From Chlorobiota bacterium (GTDB lineage Bacteria > Bacteroidota > Bacteroidia > Bacteroidales > F082), in contig JAADIS010000059.1 in the NCBI GenBank assembly GCA_013151215.1, forward strand, positions 1 through 64,000: 64,000 nucleotides of DNA, in the 5' to 3' direction. The notes under the pieces were generated by a model that saw only the letters and a program-made list of their open reading frames with translations, had not been told where the DNA came from and did no database searches. Of this stretch, positions 53,401 to 61,707 are shown piece by piece. Position numbers and translations under genes: made by a program. Every line of letters begins with the position of its first letter. Within the stretch, counting starts at the first letter, position 1.

Positions 53401-55494
53401 ATGTTAAAAGCCACTTGCATAAAACATACTTTAAACTTTAAAGTCCCGGGAGGCACATCAAGAGGAGTTTTAAAAACCAAGGATTCGTGGCTTATAAGCG
53501 TTTATAGTAGCGAAACACCTGAGATCAAAGGCCTTGGCGAGGTCAGCATTATCCGAAATCTGAGCATTGACGACCGTCCCGGTTTTGACGAAAAACTAAT
53601 CTGGTGCCTACAGAACATAAACACTTTTCCAGATTGGAACCCTGATGAGCTAATTGAATTCCCGGCAATAAATTTCGGCCTTGAGACTGCTTTCCTCGAC
53701 TTAAAAAACGGGGGGAAACATATTCTTTTTGAATCCGGTTTCTCAAAAGGGACAAAAGGAATACCGATTAACGGTTTAATATGGATGGGCTCGTTCGATT
53801 TTATGCGCCGACAAATACACGATAAAATCAATTCAGGCTTCAAATGCCTAAAGCTCAAAATAGGCGCGATCGAATTCGAAAAGGAATTGAGCTTGCTGAA
53901 AATGATAAGGGATGAGCTTGGCGAGGACGAACTTGAGCTTCGTGTTGATGCCAATGGTGCTTTCAGCGCCGATAAAGCTTTGGAAAAACTAAACAGGCTC
54001 TCGGAATTCAATATCCATTCCATCGAACAACCCATAAAACAAAAACAATGGGGGGAGATGTCGGAACTATGCCGGAAATCGCCCATTCCAATTGCCCTGG
54101 ACGAAGAACTTATCGGTTTAAAGCCTGATGAAATCCCGAAGTTGCTCGACTATATCAAGCCACAATATATAATACTGAAACCTAGTTTACTAGGAGGCTT
54201 TAAGGTAAGCGAGTCATTCATTAAGGAAGCCGAAGAACGAAATATATCGTGGTGGGTCACCTCAGCCCTGGAAGCAAATATAGGACTGAGCGCAATAGCA
54301 CAGTGGACGGCAAGCTTAAACAACGATATGCCACAAGGACTGGGAACGGGATCCCTTTTTACAAATAATATAATTTCACCCTTGGTGATAAAAAAAGATA
54401 AGCTTTTTTACTCAAGCAATACACAATGGATCAATCTGGAAAATACGTTTTTTATCCGGGGAAAATCCTTCAACACAATCTCGTTGGGCCATTATTGCAA
54501 AGAGAAAATCAATAGTCCGCAGCTAGAAAGCTGGGAAAAAGAGATATACGGATTTATATTGCAATGGATTGACGACAAGGATTTTATAATTGCAAAGACA
54601 TCAGGCTCGACCGGCAAGCCCAAGGAGATCAAGATCCCGAAGAGATATATGAGATATAGTGCAGAAGCCACCCTGGACTTTCTTAAAATTGATTCTGGCA
54701 AAAAAGCCCTTCTATGCCTGCCAACCGAATATATTGCCGGCAAGATGATGATAGTAAGAGCCTTTGTTGGAGGCTTGGAGCTAAATTATATAAAGCCGTC
54801 GCTAGAACCAGTTTTCCCCCCCTTTGAGAAATACGACTTGACCGCCTTGATCCCGGGAATGATATCCAACATTATCGAAAAGGATAACGGAAGCATCCTG
54901 GAGAACTTTCAGCATGTTTTGCTTGGCGGATCTTCTATTTCTGCTAAAATGGAGGACGAGCTCCAAAAACTAAAAAACAACTTATGGCATACTTACGGCA
55001 TGACCGAGACCATAACGCATATCGCCCTGCGAAGGATAAACGGGCCTGACAAGTCTGAATTCCTCACTCCCTTGAAGAACGTAAAGCTTAGGCTGTCAGA
55101 AAAAAACACCTTAATAATCGAATATCCCAAAATCGACATCAGCAACCTTGTCACCAATGATATCGCAACAATCAACAATGACGGGACATTTAAGATAAAA
55201 GGCCGGGTGGACAATGTGATAATCAGCGGCGGAATCAAGATCCATCCGGAGGAAATAGAACGGGAAATTGCTTCATTTATTAAAAACCAATTCTTTATAT
55301 ACGGTATTCCTGATAAAAAGTTGGGGCAAAAAACCGTACTTTATGTTGAAGGGGACTTGCTTATGCCAAGATCTCGACTTATGAAAGAAATGTCGGGGTC
55401 AATAAGGGAAAAATTTATGCCGAAGGAAATAATCACAATAGACAGCTTTGCACGGACGGAAAGCAATAAAATTATCAGAAAAAACTATCGTTAG
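53401..55494 (+). CDS. menC-menE: Fused o-succinylbenzoate synthase / OSB-CoA ligase (MenC-MenE)
   Basis: One 697-residue frame carries two enzymes of menaquinone synthesis. Residues 1-330 are MenC: KLK with K151/K153, D183 in VDANGAF, E209 in IEQP, D234 in LDEE and K260 in LKPSLLGG, all expected enolase-family residues. A linker (330-390) follows, then MenE: ATP loop TSGSTGKPK (400-408), YGMTET, GRVDNVIISGGIKIHPEE and the C-terminal lysine region ESNKIIRKNY. The start ATG at 53401, 2 bases after menA, is used; longer frames run into menA. Both halves look intact, so the product would pass from one site to the next. Confidence 0.93.
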   Translation: MLKATCIKHTLNFKVPGGTSRGVLKTKDSWLISVYSSETPEIKGLGEVSIIRNLSIDDRPGFDEKLIWCLQNINTFPDWNPDELIEFPAINFGLETAFLDLKNGGKHILFESGFSKGTKGIPINGLIWMGSFDFMRRQIHDKINSGFKCLKLKIGAIEFEKELSLLKMIRDELGEDELELRVDANGAFSADKALEKLNRLSEFNIHSIEQPIKQKQWGEMSELCRKSPIPIALDEELIGLKPDEIPKLLDYIKPQYIILKPSLLGGFKVSESFIKEAEERNISWWVTSALEANIGLSAIAQWTASLNNDMPQGLGTGSLFTNNIISPLVIKKDKLFYSSNTQWINLENTFFIRGKSFNTISLGHYCKEKINSPQLESWEKEIYGFILQWIDDKDFIIAKTSGSTGKPKEIKIPKRYMRYSAEATLDFLKIDSGKKALLCLPTEYIAGKMMIVRAFVGGLELNYIKPSLEPVFPPFEKYDLTALIPGMISNIIEKDNGSILENFQHVLLGGSSISAKMEDELQKLKNNLWHTYGMTETITHIALRRINGPDKSEFLTPLKNVKLRLSEKNTLIIEYPKIDISNLVTNDIATINNDGTFKIKGRVDNVIISGGIKIHPEEIEREIASFIKNQFFIYGIPDKKLGQKTVLYVEGDLLMPRSRLMKEMSGSIREKFMPKEIITIDSFARTESNKIIRKNYR

Positions 55495-55517
55495 AATCAC
55501 AGCACAACGAATTATTA

Positions 55518-55525
55518 TATATTTG
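55518..55525 (+). promoter_or_regulatory. -7 promoter element of the beta-barrel gene
   Basis: TATATTTG fits TAnnTTTG, 23 bases before the ATG at 55548. Confidence 0.5.
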
Positions 55526-55547
55526 TAAGCAAATAAAAAATTCAAAA

Positions 55548-56183
55548 ATGAAGAAATCCAGGTTACTGTTTCTTGCCTTGTTGCTTTCTTCGGCATCCTT
55601 TGCGCAAGTCGAAGTGGCTCCCTTTGTTGGTTATATGTTCGGTGGCGGCATCGATTATTACGAAGGCCGCTTTAAAATCTACGACAACATGAATTACGGT
55701 GCATCCTTAATTGTCCCAGTAAGGGAAATAGTGGATTTTGAGCTTAACTATACGCGCATGGACACGCATGCGAAGTTTACAGCCTACCGTGCCGGCTGGA
55801 GCGATGTAACGATAAGCAATCTAGCCGTCAATTATATTCAAGTGGGCGCGTTAAAAGCCCTGAGCATGAACAACGACATGGTGCGGCCTTTTGGAAATTT
55901 CTCCATGGGCGTAGGCTGGTCCTCGGCCTCGGAACCGGGTTTGGACATCAAGGATGTGGTCAGGTTTTCGATAACAGCAGGTCTTGGCGTGAAAATATTC
56001 TTTACCGAAAGGGTTGGGATTATACTTAGGGGAAGGTTATTGATGCCCCTTAACTTTTCAGGTGTCGGCTTCTATTACGGTATCGGTGGCGGCGGCAGCG
56101 GAGGAGGCCTTAGCCTGAACACATACGCACCAATGATTCAAGGTGATTTCAATGGTGGGCTAATATTCAGATTAGGCAATTAG
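55548..56183 (+). CDS. Outer-membrane beta-barrel protein
   Basis: The 211-residue protein has a signal peptide (residues 1-20, ending SASFAQ). The rest alternates polar and hydrophobic residues, as in an OmpA/OmpW-like eight-stranded barrel: VEVAPFVGYMFGGGI, VDFELNYTRMD, RVGIILRGRLLMPLNF and a final GGLIFRLGN. A Gly-rich loop (GGGGSGGGLS) precedes the last strand. The terminal residue is Asn rather than Phe. Function is unknown. It overlaps the converging minus-strand permease gene by 4 bases. Confidence 0.75.
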   Translation: MKKSRLLFLALLLSSASFAQVEVAPFVGYMFGGGIDYYEGRFKIYDNMNYGASLIVPVREIVDFELNYTRMDTHAKFTAYRAGWSDVTISNLAVNYIQVGALKALSMNNDMVRPFGNFSMGVGWSSASEPGLDIKDVVRFSITAGLGVKIFFTERVGIILRGRLLMPLNFSGVGFYYGIGGGGSGGGLSLNTYAPMIQGDFNGGLIFRLGN

Positions 56184-57292
56184 ATTCTCTTCTTATATCT
56201 AAAAATAGCGAAGCTTAGTACCGAAACTGCATAAATTAATAAGAGGTAAAAATCTCTCGCAAAATCGGCGAATCCGGAGCCTTTAAGCATTATCATGCGG
56301 TTTATCTTGATAAAATATGCCACGGGGTTTATATAATTCAAGTCCTGGGCCCAGTCCGGCATGCTTTCTATCGGTGTAAACAAACCGCTCATCAGAATAA
56401 AAACCACCAGGAAAAACCAAGATATAAACATCGATTGCTGAATAGTGTTCGTCATGGTTGATATGAACAAGCCGATCGACAATATGGCCACAAGATAAAC
56501 AGATGCCACTCCGAACAATAAGGGCAAACTGCCAACTACCGGAATCCGGAATACCAGATATGCCATCAACAAGCCAATTGCCAAATCAATATTTGCAATT
56601 ACCCAGAAAGGCAGGAGCTTGCCTGCAATAAACTGATACTTTTTTATAGGGGTTACATTTATCTGCTCAATCGTACCTATTTCTTTTTCCTTAACAAGGT
56701 TCATCCCCGAAAGAAACATGCCGATAATGGTAACCAACAGAACCAATATGCCGGGAACCATAAAGGTCATATAGTTAAGCTCAGGGTTATACCAAAAATT
56801 AGGCTGTGTTCTTATCGGCAGTTCAATATTGGCCAACGGAAATGCATCAACAATGATTTCCCGGTTGAAATCGGCAATTATCGAAATGGAATAAGCGCTC
56901 ATCAAACTAGCCGCACTACCGTTAATGGCATTGGTAACTACCTGAATGCGTGCCTGCTTCTCAACCTGCAAATTGCGCTCAAAACCAGGCTCAATAACAA
57001 CTACCTGGTCGGCGTAATCGTTCCGCAAACTATTTTCACCTTCTTCATAACTGTCAACTACTCCTTTAAAATTAAAGAAGGCCGAGCCTGAGAACTTACT
57101 GATAATCTTGGCCGAAACAACAGACTTATCATGATCTACGACAACCAAGTCAATATTTTTAATCTCGAAAGTTGCCGTATAAGAAAGTATTAAAAGCTGG
57201 ACAATGGGAACCACAAATATAATCGGCAACATGGTCTTGTCCCTGAAAACCTGTATGAACTCCTTCTGTAAGATGTACAATATAGTCCTCAT
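56180..57292 (-). CDS. ABC-2 type permease (YbhR/YhhJ-like), second of pair
   Basis: The 370-residue protein has a N-terminal membrane segment (about 20-40), a large periplasmic part (45-175), then five or six segments with the ABC-2 signature NLVKEKEIGTIEQINVTPIKK. It pairs with the next permease (57295-58395), which lies 2 bases upstream. Together with two ATPases and HlyD/TolC partners they form a tripartite exporter, as in the YbhFSR system. Substrate is unknown; drugs or envelope lipids are candidates. It is the last gene of the operon. Confidence 0.88.
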   Translation of the reverse strand: MRTILYILQKEFIQVFRDKTMLPIIFVVPIVQLLILSYTATFEIKNIDLVVVDHDKSVVSAKIISKFSGSAFFNFKGVVDSYEEGENSLRNDYADQVVVIEPGFERNLQVEKQARIQVVTNAINGSAASLMSAYSISIIADFNREIIVDAFPLANIELPIRTQPNFWYNPELNYMTFMVPGILVLLVTIIGMFLSGMNLVKEKEIGTIEQINVTPIKKYQFIAGKLLPFWVIANIDLAIGLLMAYLVFRIPVVGSLPLLFGVASVYLVAILSIGLFISTMTNTIQQSMFISWFFLVVFILMSGLFTPIESMPDWAQDLNYINPVAYFIKINRMIMLKGSGFADFARDFYLLLIYAVSVLSFAIFRYKKRI

Positions 57293-57294
57293 AA

Positions 57295-58395
57295 TTATTC
57301 TAGCCTTGTTTTAAACTTCTTCACGCTCATCAAAATAAAAAAGACCGTCATGGCAAGCAATATTAATGTTTCTTTCCAGAAATACCCTATGCCAACACCC
57401 TTCAGCATGATATTCTTGACAATTATAATAAACCATTTTGAAGGCATTACATGGCTTACCAACTGAAGCGCGTAAGGCATGTTTTCTATTGGGAAAATAA
57501 ATCCCGACAAGAGTATGGTGGGAAGCAATAACGCAAACATCGACAACAACATGGCTTGTTGCTGCGACTTGCTTACCGACGAAATTAATATTCCCAAGGC
57601 CAATGCCATAACTATAAACAAAATGCTTTCAACCAACAACAGCGCTATACTTCCCCTGATTGGCATATCAAAAACAAATGCCGAAAGCAATAATATGACT
57701 ATCAGGTTGATAAATGACAACAAAACATAAGGGGCTACTTTTCCGAGAATAATCTGTATTGGTTTTAATGGCGACACAAGTATGGCCTCCATAGTACCCA
57801 CTTCCTTTTCGCGTGTTATGGAAATAGATGTCATCATCGCGGAAACCAGCATCAATAAAATAGTTATAACCCCCGGGACAAACATAAAAACACTTCTCAA
57901 GCCCGAATTATAAAGCATCTTGGGCTCGGTAATGATACTAATCGGGATTTTTCCTTGTTTTTTCATCAATTCCAGTGAGTATGAGTTAATTATACCGCTG
58001 GTATAGGCATTTATCATACTGGCGGTGTTTGGCTCCGACGCATCAATTATCAATTGGATATCGGCAACGCCCTCCCTTTGCAGTTTTTGGGCAAAATCAC
58101 TTTCAAAAACCACGACTTCTTTGATATCACCACGTTTGAAAGCGGCCTCGATCTCATTATTGCTTGACAAGTTGCTGTTTAAGATAAAATAACCCGAAGA
58201 GACCAGCTTGTTGCTTATTTCCCGGCTTACGTTATCCTTTGAGTTGTCGAGGATGGCGATCGAAACATCCTTGATATCAGTTGTGATGGCAAAGCCGAAA
58301 AGCAGAACCTGTGCTACGGGCATGCCAAACAGGATGAGCATCGACCTGAAGTCGCGAAAAATATGAAAAAACTCTTTTTTAATAAATGGCCACAT
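57295..58395 (-). CDS. ABC-2 type permease (YbhS/YhhJ-like), first of pair
   Basis: The 366-residue protein has the same layout as its neighbour: a N-terminal membrane segment, a periplasmic part (about 40-170) and the signature SITREKEVGTMEAILVSPLKP before the last membrane segments. The ATG at 58395 (MWPFIKKEFFHIFRDFRSM) is preferred over an in-frame GTG 24 bases upstream. The ends of the two permeases differ, so they are probably a heterodimer. It is 110 bases downstream of the ATPase gene. Confidence 0.88.
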   Translation of the reverse strand: MWPFIKKEFFHIFRDFRSMLILFGMPVAQVLLFGFAITTDIKDVSIAILDNSKDNVSREISNKLVSSGYFILNSNLSSNNEIEAAFKRGDIKEVVVFESDFAQKLQREGVADIQLIIDASEPNTASMINAYTSGIINSYSLELMKKQGKIPISIITEPKMLYNSGLRSVFMFVPGVITILLMLVSAMMTSISITREKEVGTMEAILVSPLKPIQIILGKVAPYVLLSFINLIVILLLSAFVFDMPIRGSIALLLVESILFIVMALALGILISSVSKSQQQAMLLSMFALLLPTILLSGFIFPIENMPYALQLVSHVMPSKWFIIIVKNIMLKGVGIGYFWKETLILLAMTVFFILMSVKKFKTRLE

Positions 58396-58505
58396 CTTCA
58401 AAAAAATATATTTACCCACCTTGGTTTACCAAGCATCACGCTGCTCACGAATCACCATCTGCTATTCATTAATAAATATTCACAGCTCAATAATAACCAA
58501 TAATA

Positions 58506-59258
58506 CTAAGCATCCGAACGCGCTATCCTCACAAATACTTCATCCATCGTATTTACATTATATTTTTTTTTAAGGTTCGATGGGGTATCCAAAGCCTCTA
58601 TCCTGCCTTCCGACATAATGGAAACACGTTCGCAGTATTCTGCTTCGTCCATATAGTGCGTAGTTACGAATATCGTTGTGCCCTCCGAGGCCTTTTCATA
58701 AATCAGTTCCCAGAACTGCCGTCTTGTGATCGGATCGACGCCTCCTGTCGGCTCATCAAGGAACACTACTGCCGGATCGTGCATCACAGCCACTGAAAAA
58801 GCAAGTTTCTGTTTCCAGCCCAAAGGTATCTTGCTCAGCAGCATGTCTTTATAATCAAGCATATCTAGTTTTTGGAGGAGATGGGCTGTTTTTTGCTTTA
58901 TGCCTTTTGCCGACAAGCCATAAATCCCACCATAAAACCTGAAGTTTTCTTTAACGGTCATATCATCGTAAAGGGAGAACCTCTGGCTCATATAGCCTAT
59001 GTTCCTTTTTACCTTTTCCGACTGTCGCCCAACATCGAAACCTGCCACGCTTGCCTTGCCCGAACTAGGTTTCGACAAACCTGACAGTATTTTTATGGCG
59101 GTTGTCTTACCGGCCCCGTTGGCGCCCAAAAACCCAAATATCTCACCTCTTCTCACAAAGAAATTTAAATTGTCGTTGGCTACGAAACTACCGAATTTCT
59201 TTACCAAGTTCTCAACAACTATTATGTGGTCATCATCCTTCATCTCATCCTTTTTCAT
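58506..59258 (-). CDS. ABC transporter ATP-binding protein of the efflux system (short)
   Basis: The 250-residue ATPase has Walker A GANGAGKTT, the signature-like KIPLGWKQKLAFSVAV (where LSGGQ would be), Walker B VVFLDEPTGGVDP and the switch THYMDEAEYCERV. The family's LSGGQ reads SKIPLGWKQ, an unusual variant. It starts 14 bases inside the end of the preceding ATPase gene. It probably pairs with that ATPase in one exporter. Confidence 0.88.
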   Translation of the reverse strand: MKKDEMKDDDHIIVVENLVKKFGSFVANDNLNFFVRRGEIFGFLGANGAGKTTAIKILSGLSKPSSGKASVAGFDVGRQSEKVKRNIGYMSQRFSLYDDMTVKENFRFYGGIYGLSAKGIKQKTAHLLQKLDMLDYKDMLLSKIPLGWKQKLAFSVAVMHDPAVVFLDEPTGGVDPITRRQFWELIYEKASEGTTIFVTTHYMDEAEYCERVSIMSEGRIEALDTPSNLKKKYNVNTMDEVFVRIARSDA

Positions 59259-60171
59259 CCATCAGGGCCAGGAAACAATCCTCAATCTGGGGCTTGGCGC
59301 CCTCAAGCAATATGTTTTTGTGTTTTGCCCCATCCAATACGCCCTCAATAATAACACCAAGTTCCTTATTGTCGATATTATGGGTTGTAACATGAACCTT
59401 CTCGCCAAAGCGGAATACCTTTTCTATCCTGCTGTCGATGCCAGTTAAATCGGCGACTATCGCATGCATATCGGAACTGCTGATTTGCCATAGATCCCCA
59501 TTATAACCATCAACGATGCTCGATGGTGTATCAACGGCCATCAGGTCGCCTTTTTGCATCAGGGCCACCCTGTCGCATAAAGAGGCCTCGTCCATATATG
59601 GTGTTGACACCAAGATTGTTATACCTGTTTTCTGCATTTTTTTCAGTAATTCCCAGAATTCCTTTCTCGAAACAGCATCAACACCGGTGGTGGGCTCGTC
59701 CAATATAAGCAATTCCGGCTTGTGAATCAAAGCACATGACAAAGCCAGTTTCTGTTTCATGCCACCCGACAAATCCCCTGCCCTGCGTTTTTTAAAGGGT
59801 TCAATTTGTTCATATACTTCCTTTATCAGATGATAGTTTTCCCTTAAGCTGGTTTTAAAAATGCTTGCGTAAAAATTAATGTTCTCCTCCACGGTTAGAT
59901 CATAATAAAGAGAAAACCTTCCGGGCATATAGCCGGTAATATTCCTAATTTTCTTATAATCGGTTTCACTGTCAAGTCCGTCAACGGCAATACTCCCTTT
60001 ATCGGCAAGCAAAAGGCTTGTTATCAACCTAAACAAGGTGGTCTTGCCTGCTCCGTCAGGACCAATAAAGCCGAAAAGCTCGCCCGGGGGGATGCTCAAT
60101 GTTATATCCCTTAAGGCTTCAAGCTTCTCAAACTTCTTATTTATGTTTTTTATCTGGACGCTAACGGACAT
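59245..60171 (-). CDS. ABC transporter ATP-binding protein of the efflux system (long)
   Basis: The 308-residue ATPase has Walker A GPDGAGKTT (typical of YbhF-type N-halves), the signature DLSGGMKQKLALSCAL, Walker B LLILDEPTTGVDAVS and the switch STPYMDEASLC. A C-terminal extension (about 230-308) continues beyond the usual ATPase end. The ATG at 60171 fits the family start. In E. coli YbhF both ATPases are fused; here they are separate genes overlapping by 14 bases. Confidence 0.88.
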   Translation of the reverse strand: MSVSVQIKNINKKFEKLEALRDITLSIPPGELFGFIGPDGAGKTTLFRLITSLLLADKGSIAVDGLDSETDYKKIRNITGYMPGRFSLYYDLTVEENINFYASIFKTSLRENYHLIKEVYEQIEPFKKRRAGDLSGGMKQKLALSCALIHKPELLILDEPTTGVDAVSRKEFWELLKKMQKTGITILVSTPYMDEASLCDRVALMQKGDLMAVDTPSSIVDGYNGDLWQISSSDMHAIVADLTGIDSRIEKVFRFGEKVHVTTHNIDNKELGVIIEGVLDGAKHKNILLEGAKPQIEDCFLALMDEKG

Positions 60172-60268
60172 ATTGATGGCTGTTATTCCGGGCCTGACAG
60201 TCCGAAAATTCATGTATCTAATTGATTATATGCTTTTTGGAATTATCAGCTCTTTCCGGACAAGTTTA

Positions 60269-60730
60269 TTATTGTCTTGTCCAATAGGTAGTCCTGCCAA
60301 TAAGGCTGATGCCGATATACCCCCTGATTTTAAGGGTGTTCAGATCGTCTTCATCCTCAAATTCCATATAGCAACTATACGTTTTGCCATTTTTAGGATC
60401 ATATATCTCGCCATCTTCCCATTCGTCGTCGCCGTCGAAAACAAAATCCTTTAGCAACAACAATCCCATTACCGGACGGTCGCGAAGGCTCTCGTCGGCA
60501 TTTTCATCATCCAATTTCGGCTTGTTGGTTTCTTCGTCGATAGGGTTCAGCAACCAAACAATTTTCCCATAATATTTATCGCCCTCCTTGTAAATCTCCA
60601 CATTGGCATCTTTGTCTTCGTTCATCCAAACGCCGAGTATGTCGTCAGATTTAAAATCCTGTGCGTTTATTTGGGTAAAAGGGGCGACGGCCATGACCGT
60701 CATTAACATTAAAATTGCTTTTAGTCTCAT
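60269..60730 (-). CDS. DUF2147 secreted protein inside the efflux operon
   Basis: The 153-residue protein has a signal peptide (RLKAILMLMTVMAVAPFTQINAQ) and a DUF2147 domain: DDILGVWMNEDKDANVEIYKEGDKYYGKIVWL, DFVFDGDDEWEDGEIYDPKNGKTY and LKIRGYIGISLIGRT. The lipocalin-like fold is periplasmic. The ATG at 60730 fits the signal peptide; an upstream in-frame ATG does not. Its neighbours on both sides belong to the exporter, but spacers of 85 and 97 bases may hold extra signals. Role in export is unknown. Confidence 0.88.
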   Translation of the reverse strand: MRLKAILMLMTVMAVAPFTQINAQDFKSDDILGVWMNEDKDANVEIYKEGDKYYGKIVWLLNPIDEETNKPKLDDENADESLRDRPVMGLLLLKDFVFDGDDEWEDGEIYDPKNGKTYSCYMEFEDEDDLNTLKIRGYIGISLIGRTTYWTRQ

Positions 60731-60815
60731 AGTAAAACGATTAATTAAAAATTGATTATAAATATAATATTCCTTTAAAATTCCATTTGATTGAAAAAGC
60801 ACTAAATTAACAAAA

Positions 60816-61706
60816 TTATTTAACGAAATTCATTTCTCCCGGCATTCCTATTTTTATGCTGCCATCGTTTGGCACCAACACCTTTACCGCATAAACCAAA
60901 TTTACCCTCTCTTCTTTTGTTTGGATGGTTTTTGGAGTAAATTCGGCAGTATTCGATATCCATATCACCTTGCCCATGACAGTGCTGTTTGCCGTCATGT
61001 CTTTATCATATAGCACTTCAACCTCATCCCCCAGCTTAATATTGGGCAGCTGGTTTCCGCTAATATATGCTTTGAGCTTGATTTTTCTCACATCTGCTAT
61101 TTTATATAACGGCTTTCCAATTGCTGTAAGCTCACCTCGCTCGGCATATTTCACCATTACGGTACCGGGCGATGGATTCTTGATCAAACATTTCGAGATA
61201 TTTTCGTCGATTTGCTCGATTTGGATCTTAACGCCTTCCATTTGATCCAATACAGACCTTTTCTTGCTGTTTACCGAAACTATCATTTTCCTGTTGAGGT
61301 CAACAAGCCCGTTGATATCATCCAGCTGCTTTTTGGTGGCCGCAGCCTGCTCATAAAGCCTTGTTATCCTTTTCTGGTTGACAAGGCTGTTCTCAAGTTG
61401 CTGTTTTTTAACATCAATCTCAGAATTAATGCTTGCCAGGGACGAGCCAATGGTTTTAATTTGCTGTGCAAGAAGTTTTTTGCGCAAATACAGATCAGTA
61501 GTGTCTATCAGGCCAACAATCTGGTTCGCGTCAAGCAGGTCGCCCTCTTCTATGCCGAACTTGAGGATTTCTCCATTGGCCTGGGCGGATATAATAATTT
61601 CCGTGGACTCGAAATTACCATAAGCATCTGAAATTTCATCGCCGCCATGGCAAGATGACAATGCAAACACCAAATAAATTACGACTGCAAAATATCTCAT
61701 TTTCAT
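60816..61706 (-). CDS. HlyD/EmrA-type membrane fusion protein, lipoprotein
   Basis: The 296-residue protein bridges the inner-membrane ABC part and the TolC channel. A lipobox (LVFALSSCHGG) anchors it. The biotinyl-lipoyl halves (ESTEIIISAQANGEILKFGIEEGDLLDANQIVGLID and SPGTVMVKYAERGELTAIG, split by turns) flank a coiled coil of about 110 residues rich in Gln, Lys and Ile. The ATG at 61706 is used; an in-frame TTG overlapping tolC is rejected. It is 2 bases past the TolC-like gene. Confidence 0.9.
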   Translation of the reverse strand: MKMRYFAVVIYLVFALSSCHGGDEISDAYGNFESTEIIISAQANGEILKFGIEEGDLLDANQIVGLIDTTDLYLRKKLLAQQIKTIGSSLASINSEIDVKKQQLENSLVNQKRITRLYEQAAATKKQLDDINGLVDLNRKMIVSVNSKKRSVLDQMEGVKIQIEQIDENISKCLIKNPSPGTVMVKYAERGELTAIGKPLYKIADVRKIKLKAYISGNQLPNIKLGDEVEVLYDKDMTANSTVMGKVIWISNTAEFTPKTIQTKEERVNLVYAVKVLVPNDGSIKIGMPGEMNFVK

Positions 61707-61707
61707 A

